Below, piece after piece: positions 35,536 to 44,353 of a DNA stretch of 64,000 nt (the first letter of the stretch is position 1; each line of letters starts with the position of its first letter). Position numbers and translations under genes: made by a program. The stretch is taken from positions 2,976,001 to 3,040,000 of the forward strand of contig NZ_BIFT01000002.1 in NCBI RefSeq assembly GCF_003967575.1, read 5' to 3'. The notes under the pieces were generated by a model. That model worked only from the letters and a program-made list of their open reading frames with translations. It had not been told where the DNA came from and searched no databases. Origin of the DNA: Dictyobacter alpinus (lineage in GTDB: Bacteria > Chloroflexota > Ktedonobacteria > Ktedonobacterales > Ktedonobacteraceae).

Positions 35536-35581
35536 GGAGTGTGCCAGTGGTGCGGTCGCGACCGCACCACTGGCACACTCC
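35536..35581. repeat. Perfect 46-bp palindrome H8
   Basis: 35536-35558 is exactly complementary to 35559-35581, without a spacer; the centre is GGTCGCGACC. CATTTTTGG follows on the plus strand. It lies about 235 bases upstream of the XRE-TPR start and 250 bases past the sigma-factor stop. GTGTGCCAGTGG in the arm recalls the TGTG-rich arms of the other elements. Confidence 0.7.
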
Positions 35582-35676
35582 ATTTTTGGTAATTATTGCT
35601 TGTGCAGGTTGGAAGGGGGTAGCAAGTATATTATTGGTGCGCTCTAATATAGATAAATAAAAATGTCTCTGAGCTG

Positions 35677-35841
35677 GTGACCACTATAGTACCTTTGTAT
35701 GTCAGTGATGGTCGGGTTAATGGCGTGGTGATTTATGCGATGGATGAAACAGACCAGCAAGAGATGGCGATTCTAAACTATCGCCATAATCTGCAGGAAA
35801 TCGAGCCCAAAGAACAGATGCCATGGATTGTGTCAGGATAA
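35677..35841 (+). CDS. Short hypothetical protein or gene remnant
   Basis: 54 codons from GTG 35677; no stop back to 35650, and no ribosome site. The product (VPLYVSDGRVNGVVIYAMDE ... QEMAILNYRHNLQEIEPKEQ ... MPWIVSG) has a natural amino-acid mix and looks like the C-terminal end of a longer protein. Its last nine bases overlap the 3' end of the sigma-factor gene on the other strand. It is either a small gene or the relic of a decayed one. Confidence 0.3.
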   Translation: MTTIVPLYVSDGRVNGVVIYAMDETDQQEMAILNYRHNLQEIEPKEQMPWIVSG

Positions 35842-36456
35842 TGCATAGTGGTAGTTCTCAGTAAGAATTGTACGCAGCGTTTTTTTTGCGCGCGAAAAGT
35901 ATGTTTTGGCGGTTGCCTCAGGCATATGGAGAACGTTCCCGATCTCTGAGAAGCTAAGTTGTGACTGGTAGCGTAATGTCGTTACTGCTCGATATTTGAT
36001 TGGAAGTGATTGAATCGCTTCACTCAGGATACGGCGCAATTCAAAATGTTCGGTCATCTCATCTGGTAGAGGACGGGGATCCGTGATCATCGCAAGGTTG
36101 TTCTCATCTTCTGTATCGGCATCTGATGTGACCGATGAGAAAGGCAATGCCTGCCGACGACGGCGTCGAAGTTCATCGATACAGCAATTGTGGGCCACCT
36201 GAAATAACCAGGGCTTAAATGGTCGTTCCGCATTAATATTTGGTAGCGCTGTATAGACGCGTAGAAATACCTCCTGCGATAGATCTTCAGCCATTCCACT
36301 ATCTCCTAATAATCGATATAAATAGTTGAAGATCATACGATTATAGCGATGCAGCAATTCTTCAAACGCTAGCTGCTCACTATTACAACAAAGATAAATC
36401 AGCTGAGTATCAGAATAATTCTGGTAGGTATTTGTTTGCAGCATTGTAGCGCCCAT
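35833..36456 (-). CDS. ECF-type RNA polymerase sigma factor
   Basis: 207 residues. Region 2 runs from LLHRYNRMIFNYLYRLLGDSGMAEDLSQEVFLRVY to PWLFQVAHNCCIDELRRRRR. Region 4 has LPIKYRAVTTLRYQSQLSFSEIGNVLHMPEATAKTYFSRAKKTLR. No anti-sigma factor gene is next to it. The linker between the regions is long and acidic (VTSDADTEDENNLAM). Directs RNA polymerase to a dedicated promoter set; trigger unknown. Confidence 0.92.
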   Translation of the reverse strand: MGATMLQTNTYQNYSDTQLIYLCCNSEQLAFEELLHRYNRMIFNYLYRLLGDSGMAEDLSQEVFLRVYTALPNINAERPFKPWLFQVAHNCCIDELRRRRRQALPFSSVTSDADTEDENNLAMITDPRPLPDEMTEHFELRRILSEAIQSLPIKYRAVTTLRYQSQLSFSEIGNVLHMPEATAKTYFSRAKKTLRTILTENYHYALS

Positions 36457-36639
36457 AGAGTTGCCTCACTTTACCTTTAATCTAGGGGAGATATTATAGT
36501 ATGTATCTAACAATAACATCCCCTTATAGGAAATTCCATAGACTTTATTGGAAAAATGAGTGGTTTTCAATTTTATAATCAAACTTTAATCAACGCTTGT
36601 AGAAGATAAGAATTTTCTTATCTTTTGGGGAAGCTTAGA

Positions 36640-36790
36640 TAGTGTTTGTTTCCCACTTTTCATCGTGGAGCGTGCAGCCAACCACACTCGGGCCCTGAAG
36701 ACCCCATGCTTCTTTTACATGTGGTGTCAAGAAGTGTTCTCCAAACACTTCTTGACACCACATGTAAAAACCTTGGGGCGCCAAAGGCGC
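36640..36790. mobile_element. MITE-like element with hairpin H4, right end missing
   Basis: Begins TA-GTGTTTGTTTCCCAC (36640 on) like the complete copies at 27.5 and 54.4 kb. Contains a decayed mini-hairpin (GGGCCCTGAAGACCCC), a long hairpin with 26-bp perfect arms (36713-36738 and 36744-36769) and the right mini-hairpin GCGCC-AAA-GGCGC (36778-36790). The remaining ~45 bases and AAACAC-TA end are absent: the mini-hairpin is followed at once by the 3' end of the hydrolase gene. Confidence 0.65.
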
Positions 36791-37533
36791 TAATGCCCTG
36801 CCAAAAAATTTTTTACTGTAGCGTTGAATATTGCTGGTTGATCAAACATGCAGACATGGCCAGCTTTTGGAATGATGCGTAGTGAAGCATGTAGCATTTT
36901 TTGGTGCAGAAGTTCACCAAGGGAAGGAGGTACCAGCGTATCATCTTCACCCCAGATGAGCAGTGTAGGAACCTGTACTGTCTCGATCTCATCATCTAAA
37001 TGTATTGATATGAGATCATGTACAGCGCGTAGCAGGGTTATAAATCCCATGCGGAGTGTGTCCGTTGAGACAACCATGAAAAACTGTGGCGTCATATAAC
37101 GCATCGACTTGAGTAGCGGCATGATATAACCAAAAATGGAGTGTACGTGTGGTATGACTGCCGGAGCGACCAGTACCAGACGCTCGACCGCCTCTGGTCG
37201 ATGTGCTGCGATCCATAAGCAGACAAAGCCACCCATCGAATGCCCGATAAAATGTGCGCGCTGCAACCCGATGGCATCCATCCACTGGACCATCCAGTTA
37301 GCCGCCTGCAATAAAGCAAAACGCTGCCGCACCCGGGCCATAGATCCGAATCCTGGCAGATCCACCAGATAGACACAATACTGGCGGGCCAGTGCCTCCA
37401 CATTGCGTGACCACCAGCGGGTCGAGCCTGAGAGCCCATGGAGCATTACAACTGGCGGCCCAGAGCCCACGCGCTGATAGCGCACCCAAAGATTATTTAC
37501 CTGAACGTATTGTATTTCTGAACGTAATACCAT
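36790..37533 (-). CDS. Alpha/beta hydrolase
   Basis: 247 residues. Oxyanion-hole strand VVMLHGLSGSTRWW, nucleophile elbow GHSMGGFV, acidic residue in LIWGEDDTLVPP and catalytic His in KAGHVCMF. Members include lipases, esterases and C-C bond hydrolases; substrate cannot be read from context. The stop codon touches the right mini-hairpin of element H4, so the original C-terminus may have been slightly altered by the insertion. The protein still has normal family length. Confidence 0.9.
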   Translation of the reverse strand: MVLRSEIQYVQVNNLWVRYQRVGSGPPVVMLHGLSGSTRWWSRNVEALARQYCVYLVDLPGFGSMARVRQRFALLQAANWMVQWMDAIGLQRAHFIGHSMGGFVCLWIAAHRPEAVERLVLVAPAVIPHVHSIFGYIMPLLKSMRYMTPQFFMVVSTDTLRMGFITLLRAVHDLISIHLDDEIETVQVPTLLIWGEDDTLVPPSLGELLHQKMLHASLRIIPKAGHVCMFDQPAIFNATVKNFLAGH

Positions 37534-37579
37534 AGTAGTGAAAAGCGATTATGAACGCCGCTCACACGCGGCCAGTGAA

Positions 37580-37598
37580 GTTGCCACAGACTGGCAAC
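37580..37598. repeat. Short hairpin upstream of the hydrolase gene
   Basis: GTTGCCA (37580-37586) pairs with TGGCAAC (37592-37598). The same GTTGC/GCAAC letters recur in the larger hairpin at 37700-37741. It lies 47 bases upstream of the hydrolase start and could be part of its leader. Confidence 0.35.
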
Positions 37599-37699
37599 AG
37601 TAAGCTAATCAGTGTCGCGAAATGATAGAGCCTGGCAGCCTACTTCATCCACACGATTGAACAGCCTATCACTTTTATAGCACAGATTTCACTAAATGC

Positions 37700-37741
37700 C
37701 CAGTACCAGCAGGTTGCTACCTGGCAACCTGCTGGTACTGG
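37700..37741 (-). terminator. Perfect 18-bp hairpin H9 after the P-loop kinase gene
   Basis: CCAGTACCAGCAGGTTGC (37700-37717) is complementary to 37724-37741, loop TACCTG. It starts 24 bases past the kinase stop on the minus strand, the position of a terminator, but no U tract follows. Confidence 0.55.
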
Positions 37742-37764
37742 ACTAGATCCATCTCTGACAGGAA

Positions 37765-38523
37765 TTAGTCAGATTGCTTCTGATCCAACTGATCCAGGTG
37801 TGCCAGCAAACGCTGGCGATCCGTTTTGTTTTTGAGCACAAAGACTTTTCCAGCATAATATTCAAGGTACTGATACATAGTTGCTATCGTGTTGGTAAGC
37901 TCGCTCATTCTGAATTTGTCATGATACATCCGCAGAAAATCCAGGGCCGGTGGTTCTACGCCAGCGGGATAGGATTCGTGATAGTGTTGCGAAAATTCGG
38001 CGGTTGGTGGCTCTGAGATTGTTTGATAGGTGACCAGGTAGTGGGCGGCAAACTCCTCATCAAAACCTGTGGTAGGTACCCTGGTTTGCGCGCGATACAG
38101 GTCAAGATATTTACGCATAAACTCTGTAGGTGGACGATTGGTATGATCATAGAAGCGAGGCATGTCCTTTAGTAATGGAATCATCAATTTAGTGGCATAA
38201 GGATTCGTGCCACGTAGACTTTTATCCACATGGCGATAGAGCACGCGCCATAGCGCTAGTGCTAGCGGAATATCCAGCAGGACAATGCAATCGGCTTCAT
38301 GCAGGAGTGGGTCGGTCCAGAAGAGATAGTTACCCTCAGTTACCCAACCTGGTTGTTTCAGGATCGTCAATGCCTCCCGCACATAGAGTGATAGCGGCCC
38401 CATACCATGTTTCCAGCCAATTTGATCTAAATCATAATGAGGAATGTTAAAGCGTTCCCCCAGTTGTGCTCCCAGTGTGGTCTTACCGCTGCCAGGGCCA
38501 CCAATAAGATGAATTTTGAGCAT
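37765..38523 (-). CDS. P-loop kinase (FlaR/topology-modulation type) with internal repeats
   Basis: 252 residues. Walker A is GGPGSGKTT (residues 8-16), followed by FNIPHYDLDQIGW, TEGNYLFWTDPLL and IVLLDIPLALALWRVLYRH, as in the FlaR-like adenylate-kinase-related proteins, which are usually ~170-190 residues. Here four ~20-residue repeats occupy residues 131-208, each beginning PPT or PTT/PPA followed by F-x(3-4)-Y-x(2-4)-Y. The tail (VFVLKNKTDRQRLLAHLDQL) resumes the normal kinase ending. GGAAAAG precedes ATG 38523. Confidence 0.82.
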   Translation of the reverse strand: MLKIHLIGGPGSGKTTLGAQLGERFNIPHYDLDQIGWKHGMGPLSLYVREALTILKQPGWVTEGNYLFWTDPLLHEADCIVLLDIPLALALWRVLYRHVDKSLRGTNPYATKLMIPLLKDMPRFYDHTNRPPTEFMRKYLDLYRAQTRVPTTGFDEEFAAHYLVTYQTISEPPTAEFSQHYHESYPAGVEPPALDFLRMYHDKFRMSELTNTIATMYQYLEYYAGKVFVLKNKTDRQRLLAHLDQLDQKQSD

Positions 38524-39058
38524 AGTCTTTTGTTCTTTTCCTTCATTTCCATATGAAATTCTAGCTTAATGAAGTGTGTCCATTCTAGATAAAGTACAAG
38601 AGGGAGATATGCCAGAAATGCACACGAAAAAGGCGCCTGCTCACTGTTCTGCAACGGAAAGGCAACTTCCAGTGAAGGTCGGAAAAATGAGGAACGTAAC
38701 GAAAAAGCCATGCCGAACCCGAAAGGAAAAGTTGCTAACGCGATGCCATAGAAACCGTTATGGATAAAACAAATTCCTGTCGCACTGCATAAAACAGCGA
38801 CAGACCTGCTTTTCCGGTTCTACTGATCTGGCATACGTTAGCGCTGGTCGGGCATAGTGCTCTCCTTAATGAAGAAGTAGTATTTACAGAATAATGGTAA
38901 ACGAAACTATCTGGAAAGTCAAGTGAGATAGTTCTGCAGTCGGGTTGGAGAAACGGTTCTGTGGGCGCATCACAAGCGGGGAGATTAGCTTTATTATTGT
39001 GGAGAGAGAAAGCGATGTGCGTCCTCTTATCGACCTGTATAAAGAAGGAGTGTAGGAG
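38524..39058. other. Intergenic region with a second micro-ORF
   Basis: 535 bases between divergent kinase and ChaN-like genes. On the minus strand it carries MPDQR (38838-38855) behind GGAGAG and a second start MPDQ (38820-38834). The longer frames on either strand have no family likeness and atypical composition. Nothing else recognised. Confidence 0.4.
38838..38855 (-). other. Micro-ORF MPDQR, possible leader
   Basis: ATG CCC GAC CAG CGC TAA with GGAGAG (38860-38865) four bases upstream: same site, spacing and ATGCCCGA...CGCTAAC frame as the unit at 9788. It lies 315 bases upstream of the kinase gene on the same strand. Translation is unproven. Confidence 0.25.
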
Positions 39059-40177
39059 ATGTTCAACGTAAATGATAAAGAGAAAGTTTCCCGGCGCAGA
39101 TTCCTGACGTATAGTGCGGCGACAGTGGGGGTGGCGGCCCTGAGTATCTATGGTAGCAAGGTTGGCGTGCATGCGGTTCCAGGTTTGGTGGAAGTCCAGG
39201 TAGAGAACGCAGTTCAGGCCGTCACAGCCGCACTGGCAAGTTATAAGCTGGTTGCATTGGGCGAGGCCCACCAGCTACAACAGGAACATGATTTCATAAT
39301 AGATGTACTAAAAAGCCTGGAGCCAGGCACAATCAACGATATTGTGGTAGAGTTCGGAAACGCAGGCTATCAAGATGTTATGGATCGTTTTATGACGGGC
39401 CAGCCGGTTGAGGATGCGGTATTACAGCAAGTATGGCGTAACACACTGATCACGGGAGCTAATCCTGTCTGGGATGCACCAGTGTATGAGCGCTTTTTCC
39501 GTACAGTGCGCACACTAAATGCATCCTTACCCCAAGCGCAAAAAATACGTGTCCTGCTGGGAGATCCAGCCATCGATTGGTCAAAGGTAGAGCGGAAAGA
39601 TGATTGGGGGCGACTGGCCCTGCGGCGTGATGAGCATTATGCCGGAGTTGTGGAGCGCGAGGTATTACAGAAGGGGCATAAAGCATTATTGATTGCCGGC
39701 ACCAACCATCTTTTACGTGGTATCCGTGGTGAAGGAGATCCAGCGCAAGCACCTGATACGGCACCAATCAATGTGACCACGCGTTTAGAGGCCGCCCATC
39801 CAGGTAGCGTATTTGTCATTGATGTCTTGATTCCCATTCCTGAAGATCAGAGTGCGCAAGGCAAAGCACTGTTATCCTGGCCGAAACCTGGCTTTGTGCG
39901 GTTAGCTGGTACATGGTTAGGGTCCGAAACAATAGTTGGCAACAGCAATGTCCAGGTTTTGACCCGGGCCAGCATGGCCGATGCCATCCTTTACTTTGGA
40001 AAGGTAGAAGAATTAACTGCTTCACGTGCTGATCCTGGGCTTTATAAGGGAGGAGCCTATGCAGCAGAACTGGAACGTAGAGGTAAATTATTGGTGCAAT
40101 GGGGTATACAAGGTCCTGGCGATCCATTGCAACAGGCCCTGGAAAGTGCGCGTAAGGGACCTCGCTATCTCTCCTAA
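39059..40177 (+). CDS. Tat-exported protein of the ChaN/Tiki (haem-binding uptake) superfamily
   Basis: 372 residues. The N-terminus SRRRFLTYSAATVGVAAL is a twin-arginine signal. The mature part starts with LVALGEAHQLQQEHDFIIDVL, the GExH motif of the EreA/ChaN/Tiki fold, and later has ALLIAGTNHLLRG with a second His. The superfamily covers heme-binding ChaN, erythromycin-esterase-like enzymes and Tiki peptidases; a metal-dependent hydrolase in the cell envelope is a fair guess. AAGGAG lies eight bases before ATG 39059. No neighbours in its operon. Confidence 0.75.
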   Translation: MFNVNDKEKVSRRRFLTYSAATVGVAALSIYGSKVGVHAVPGLVEVQVENAVQAVTAALASYKLVALGEAHQLQQEHDFIIDVLKSLEPGTINDIVVEFGNAGYQDVMDRFMTGQPVEDAVLQQVWRNTLITGANPVWDAPVYERFFRTVRTLNASLPQAQKIRVLLGDPAIDWSKVERKDDWGRLALRRDEHYAGVVEREVLQKGHKALLIAGTNHLLRGIRGEGDPAQAPDTAPINVTTRLEAAHPGSVFVIDVLIPIPEDQSAQGKALLSWPKPGFVRLAGTWLGSETIVGNSNVQVLTRASMADAILYFGKVEELTASRADPGLYKGGAYAAELERRGKLLVQWGIQGPGDPLQQALESARKGPRYLS

Positions 40178-40435
40178 ATGAGGTCCTATCAACAATGATA
40201 AACGTGATACAACCAGATGCAGCAAATGTCTCATTGTGTAATAAATGTGTTGTGTGGTAAAATGATGGAAATTCAAACTGTATCGTTCGTCTATTCCCAG
40301 ATTTGAAACTCCGCCCGCCGCAGATCTACCTTATGGCATTACATCAATAGTGGAGTGGCCAGGAATAAAAATCGTGTGAGCATAATTGAATGACATGATG
40401 AGACCTGATGGATACAGGTGGTGAATGAGGAGAAG

Positions 40436-41110
40436 ATGACCACAATACTTACTATTTATGTAAATATACTGCAAAAATTATTGGATGCTGGTAGCGTAGT
40501 GGAGATGCATACAATCATTGAGCAGGAAACGCCCGCTGAAAACGAAGTGGAAACCAAATCAACTATGATTGATCTGGAAGATACTTCTCTCCGTATTCAA
40601 AGCAAGATTGAAGTGGATGAGGAGCAGAAGGTGTTTGCCAACGGACAGGGTATTGATGATATAGATGATATCCTGTTTGAACTTTCCCTGAGGCAGCCCG
40701 GGACCGACCTGGCGCTTTTTTGCCAGTATGTGACCGAATTAGCTGATGCTGGTCATATTGTGCAGGTGAAGATTGACGAACAAGAGGTACGTGTGCTGGA
40801 GGTGGAGCTAGCGAACAACGAGAAATTGCGCGTGCTCTATATCTCGATTGAAGATGCGGAGCAGCCATTGGCTGTGGAGCGCAACCTGGATACCGATGTC
40901 GCAGATCAGTTTTATCATATGAGCGAAGAGTTGGATTATTCCACTCATTTTTATGTGCTCTATAATAAAGTCGAAGCAGATTTTCGACTTTATCCACCGG
41001 ACTTTGATCAAGAGGCTGAAGATGCGGTGGAGCTATACGAGCGTATTTTTCTGCCACGCATGCAGGCATCCCGTGACTATGACGAAGTGCCGGGCCTGAT
41101 CTATCATTGA
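40436..41110 (+). CDS. Acidic hypothetical protein
   Basis: 224 residues from ATG 40436 behind GAGGAG (GTG 40418 is possible). Very acidic, without signal or TM segments. Recognisable stretches are IEVDEEQKVFANGQGIDDID, LALFCQYVTELADAGHIVQV and a C-terminal VELYERIFLPRMQASRDYD. No family recognised. The regular codon use and ribosome site support a real gene. Stands alone. Confidence 0.65.
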   Translation: MTTILTIYVNILQKLLDAGSVVEMHTIIEQETPAENEVETKSTMIDLEDTSLRIQSKIEVDEEQKVFANGQGIDDIDDILFELSLRQPGTDLALFCQYVTELADAGHIVQVKIDEQEVRVLEVELANNEKLRVLYISIEDAEQPLAVERNLDTDVADQFYHMSEELDYSTHFYVLYNKVEADFRLYPPDFDQEAEDAVELYERIFLPRMQASRDYDEVPGLIYH

Positions 41111-41164
41111 TGGTGTGCGGTGCTCCTACTATGGCCCGGTATCCCGGTGAGGTTACTCAATACC

Positions 41165-41383
41165 TCACCCCTTGTCCGCGAACGACAGACCACGTTCAGC
41201 GAGGGCATCGCGGAGCTGAACGAGTGCTTTAGGCCCCATACCATGCAGCTTTTTAAGGTCAGCCTCACTCACTTTTGTCAACTGCTCCAAGCGCACATAG
41301 CCAGCCCCTATAAGTGCTCGCTGAGCAGGTTGGCTTAGTTTGGGCAGATCACTTCCCTGTTGATCCTCTGGCTTCATGGACAT
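41165..41383 (-). CDS. Small helix-hairpin-helix protein (RNA polymerase alpha-CTD-like)
   Basis: 72 residues from ATG 41383 behind GAGGAG; the frame extends upstream without support. The fold LSQPAQRALIGAGYVRLEQLTKVSEADLKKLHGMGPKALVQLRDALAERGLSF is that of the RNA polymerase alpha C-terminal domain / HhH DNA-binding unit, with the HGMGPKAL turn. Such free-standing domains occur in Firmicutes and Chloroflexota; probably DNA binding, role unknown. Confidence 0.8.
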   Translation of the reverse strand: MSMKPEDQQGSDLPKLSQPAQRALIGAGYVRLEQLTKVSEADLKKLHGMGPKALVQLRDALAERGLSFADKG

Positions 41384-41553
41384 GATTTTTTTCTCCTCTA
41401 TGAATGAAGTATCATTTCTGAGCAATATACCATGAAAAAATCTACAAAACTTCTTCAATCTTGCTAAAATTTAGCCTCAAATATGACCACTGATGCATAA
41501 CTGTGGACTTTAGCTCATCCATGATAGCTCTGTGAGCACAGGGATATTTATGT

Positions 41554-41588
41554 GCCTCGCCATACATCATCAAATTGTATAGCGAGGC
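41554..41588 (-). terminator. Stem-loop after the carboxypeptidase gene
   Basis: GCCTCGC (41554-41560) with GCGAGGC (41582-41588), an inner ATAC/GTAT pair, 15 bases past the stop of the minus-strand M32 gene. No long U tract. Confidence 0.5.
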
Positions 41589-41603
41589 CTCTTTTGCGAT
41601 AAT

Positions 41604-43166
41604 TTATTTTGTCGTGTTACTGGTTGGTGGTAGATTGTAGATGTGTTCGAATTTTTGGGTCAGGTAGTCGACGAAGTATTGAGGGTTGGGTGCTTCACCG
41701 CAGACACGTTGAATGAGCTCTTCGGGCTGGTAGATAGCTCCATATTGATGGATATTTTCGCGCAGCCAGTTGAGGATGAAGCCAGTATCGCCGCCAGCCA
41801 GTTGTGCCTGGAAATTCGGGAAGGTTTGCTGGAGCGTGTGCAGGATCTGAGCAGAATACAGATTGCCCAGGGTATAGGTTGGGAAATAGCCGAACTGTGA
41901 GGTCCAATGCACATCTTGCAGAACGCCTTCAGTCTCAGTTGGTGGGGTAATACCCAGGTACTGCTGATATTTGGCATTCCAGAGGCCGGGCAGACTCTCC
42001 ACCGCAAGCTCGCCATTGACCAGTCCCTTCTCGAGCTCGAAACGGATCAATATATGTAGATTATAGGTGACCTCATCGGCCATCACGCGGATCAGGCTGG
42101 GTTTCACGGCATTGAGGGCGCGGACAAAGTTTGCTTGCTCGATCTCCTTAAAGTGATCTGGAAACGCCTGCTGGAGCAGTGCATAGTTAGCCTGCCAGAA
42201 TGCAGGCGAGCGGCCGATAGCGTTTTCCCAGAGACGTGACTGCGATTCGTGGATGCCCAGTGAAGTTCCATTGGCCAGAGAGGTACGCGCTAGATTGGCC
42301 GAGATACCCTGGGCATAGAGGCCATGACCACCTTCATGTAGTCCAGCCATAATGCCCATCGGTAGATATTCTTCTTCATAACGATTGGTGACGCGCACAT
42401 CAAAGGGAGCCCCAAACGAAGTGGTGAAAGGATGCTGTGAACTGGCCAGTTGTCCATGGGAGAAATCATAGCCGATCACACGCAATAGCTGCTCACTCAG
42501 AGCCTCCTGCCGATCCTTTGGAAAATGTCCATGCAGGCTGGCAGTATCAATGACCTGACCGCTCTGCTGGATACGTTGGAGCAGGGTGGTGCTCACCGAG
42601 CGCACCGGATCAAACATTGCCTCCACCTTCCGTGTGGTCAGGCCAGGCTCAAAATCGTCCAGGAGCGCATCATATGGGAACTCGGTATAGCCGATGCGAT
42701 CAGCGACCTCACGCTTGAGGGTTACCGTTCGTTGGAGATAGGGAGCAAAGAGCGCGAAATCATTGTTGGCACGAGCTTTCAGCCAGGCATCTACACTTTC
42801 TGAGCGCAGGCGGGCCATCTCCTCTACCAGATTTTGTGGCAACTTTGTCGCATGATCATATGCGCGTCGGGTCTGGCGTAGCAGTGCCCGATCAGCATCT
42901 GAAAACTCTGTCCTGGACTGTTCTGCGGCCGATAGCAATTCACCCAATGTGCGAGCTGTCAGGCGTTCATGGATAAGACTTTGTAGGATCGTCACTTGGT
43001 GCATACGCGCCACGCCAGCCTCAGCTGGCATATAGGTTTGCTGGTCCCAACTCGCCAGAGCCGAAAGTGCCTCCAGATCCTCGATTGGATGCAAATAGTC
43101 CAGTAACGCCTGTAACTGGGGAGTCTGTTTTGTGAAGCTAATACTGTTCTTTGATGCTAGTGTCAT
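41604..43166 (-). CDS. Carboxypeptidase M32 (Taq type)
   Basis: 520 residues, the family's normal length. Zinc motif HEGGH in MAGLHEGGHGLYAQG (HExxH), the preceding FTTSFGAPFDVRVTNRY, and the third ligand region GIHESQSRLWENAIGRSPAFW. Metallopeptidases of this group remove C-terminal residues other than proline, at broad specificity. Cytoplasmic, no signal peptide. Monocistronic. Confidence 0.94.
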   Translation of the reverse strand: MTLASKNSISFTKQTPQLQALLDYLHPIEDLEALSALASWDQQTYMPAEAGVARMHQVTILQSLIHERLTARTLGELLSAAEQSRTEFSDADRALLRQTRRAYDHATKLPQNLVEEMARLRSESVDAWLKARANNDFALFAPYLQRTVTLKREVADRIGYTEFPYDALLDDFEPGLTTRKVEAMFDPVRSVSTTLLQRIQQSGQVIDTASLHGHFPKDRQEALSEQLLRVIGYDFSHGQLASSQHPFTTSFGAPFDVRVTNRYEEEYLPMGIMAGLHEGGHGLYAQGISANLARTSLANGTSLGIHESQSRLWENAIGRSPAFWQANYALLQQAFPDHFKEIEQANFVRALNAVKPSLIRVMADEVTYNLHILIRFELEKGLVNGELAVESLPGLWNAKYQQYLGITPPTETEGVLQDVHWTSQFGYFPTYTLGNLYSAQILHTLQQTFPNFQAQLAGGDTGFILNWLRENIHQYGAIYQPEELIQRVCGEAPNPQYFVDYLTQKFEHIYNLPPTSNTTK

Positions 43167-43391
43167 ACTGCTTTTACCTTCGTTAGTAGTATTTATGGAT
43201 ATGCTTGTTTACACTATTCTATGTGATAGATCAATGTAGTAGCAACACCATCATGAGCGGAGCCGGTAGGTAGATCATAGCTGCATTGGCAAAGTGCACT
43301 AAAGATCTTTCTCTGTTTTTACGTTGCAGAATGGCCTGGGTTTTAGGAAAGTGTCAAAACTGTAAAAGATACTATCTTTTGTTGACGTCTC

Positions 43392-43432
43392 CAGGACAGC
43401 AGAAGTTCCATTATAGATCCGCTGCTGTCCTG
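43392..43432 (-). terminator. Stem-loop after the GNAT gene
   Basis: CAGGACAGCAG (43392-43402) pairs with CTGCTGTCCTG (43422-43432), starting 15 bases past the stop of the minus-strand GNAT gene; loop 19 bases and no U tract. Confidence 0.5.
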
Positions 43433-43447
43433 AATTGACTGGATGGC

Positions 43448-44353
43448 TTAGGGCTGGTTTAGCCATTTGCCGAGGTGGCGAATGGTATGGACCTGCTGAA
43501 AGCCGGCCTTTTCATAGGCTGCGCGGGCAGGTGTGCGATCCAAACTGGTTTCGACGATGGCACTATCGGCACCATGTGCCTTGAAACGGTGTAGCATCTC
43601 AAGGAGCAGGATGCTGCCCAGGCCGAACTGCTGGAAGCGTGGGTGAACCCCCAGTGGTTCCACCTCAGCAATTTTGCGTGCAGTATCAAGCCAGCCGACA
43701 CAGAATCCGGCGAGGGATCCATCAGGGGCGCTGATCACGATATCCAACTCAGGCCGATACTGTGGCATACGCAGGGTACGCGCCCGCCACGAGGGCGTCA
43801 TGGACGTACTTTCAAAGGCTGCCCGATGCAACTCGGCGTAAGCCGCAACTTCCTGTTCACCCCGTAAAGGGCGCAACTGAAAACCATCCGGCAGAGCAGG
43901 CACGGCTGGAAGATCGCTTAGCGAGTGTTGCAGCAAGACATAGTGATCCTCCTCATTCAGGATAAAGCCATGGTCCAATGCGAGCTGACGGCGTGGCAGA
44001 TCATCATCACGAAACTCCACCCAATAGAGGAGAGGCCAGCCCCGCTCTGCATCGAGCTCAAGGAAGCGCTTATCGGCCCAGGCGAAAAGGTCCGTGGTCA
44101 CGGCTGTAAATGTAGGGCCTGGCAAAACAAAAAGATCCAGGACTCCCCAATAATATTGCCAGGCCGCAAAGCCAACCACATTTTTGTCCTCATCGGTCCA
44201 GAATACCGCATTGGGAGCTTCATTGATCATCGGTGAACTGATCCGCCAGGGCAGATCGATAACATGGCGACACGAAAACGGCATACTACCTATAAGGTCC
44301 TGAATACGAGGCAAATCAGCCTCACCACGGAACGGATGACGAGTAATAGTCAT
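43448..44353 (-). CDS. GNAT-family N-acetyltransferase (two-domain)
   Basis: 301 residues from ATG 44353 (GGAAGG 11 bases upstream). The C-terminal domain has the acetyl-CoA loop in LGVHPRFQQFGLGSILLLEML and SLDRTPARAAYEKAGFQ. The N-terminal half is a diverged GNAT-like domain without the loop. Substrate unknown. Confidence 0.85.
   Translation of the reverse strand: MTITRHPFRGEADLPRIQDLIGSMPFSCRHVIDLPWRISSPMINEAPNAVFWTDEDKNVVGFAAWQYYWGVLDLFVLPGPTFTAVTTDLFAWADKRFLELDAERGWPLLYWVEFRDDDLPRRQLALDHGFILNEEDHYVLLQHSLSDLPAVPALPDGFQLRPLRGEQEVAAYAELHRAAFESTSMTPSWRARTLRMPQYRPELDIVISAPDGSLAGFCVGWLDTARKIAEVEPLGVHPRFQQFGLGSILLLEMLHRFKAHGADSAIVETSLDRTPARAAYEKAGFQQVHTIRHLGKWLNQP

Noticed and set aside
38735..39271. 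A 178-codon minus-strand frame crossing the start of the ChaN-like gene
   Set aside because: Overlaps a real start and signal peptide; Cys/His-rich composition is atypical and no homology is visible.
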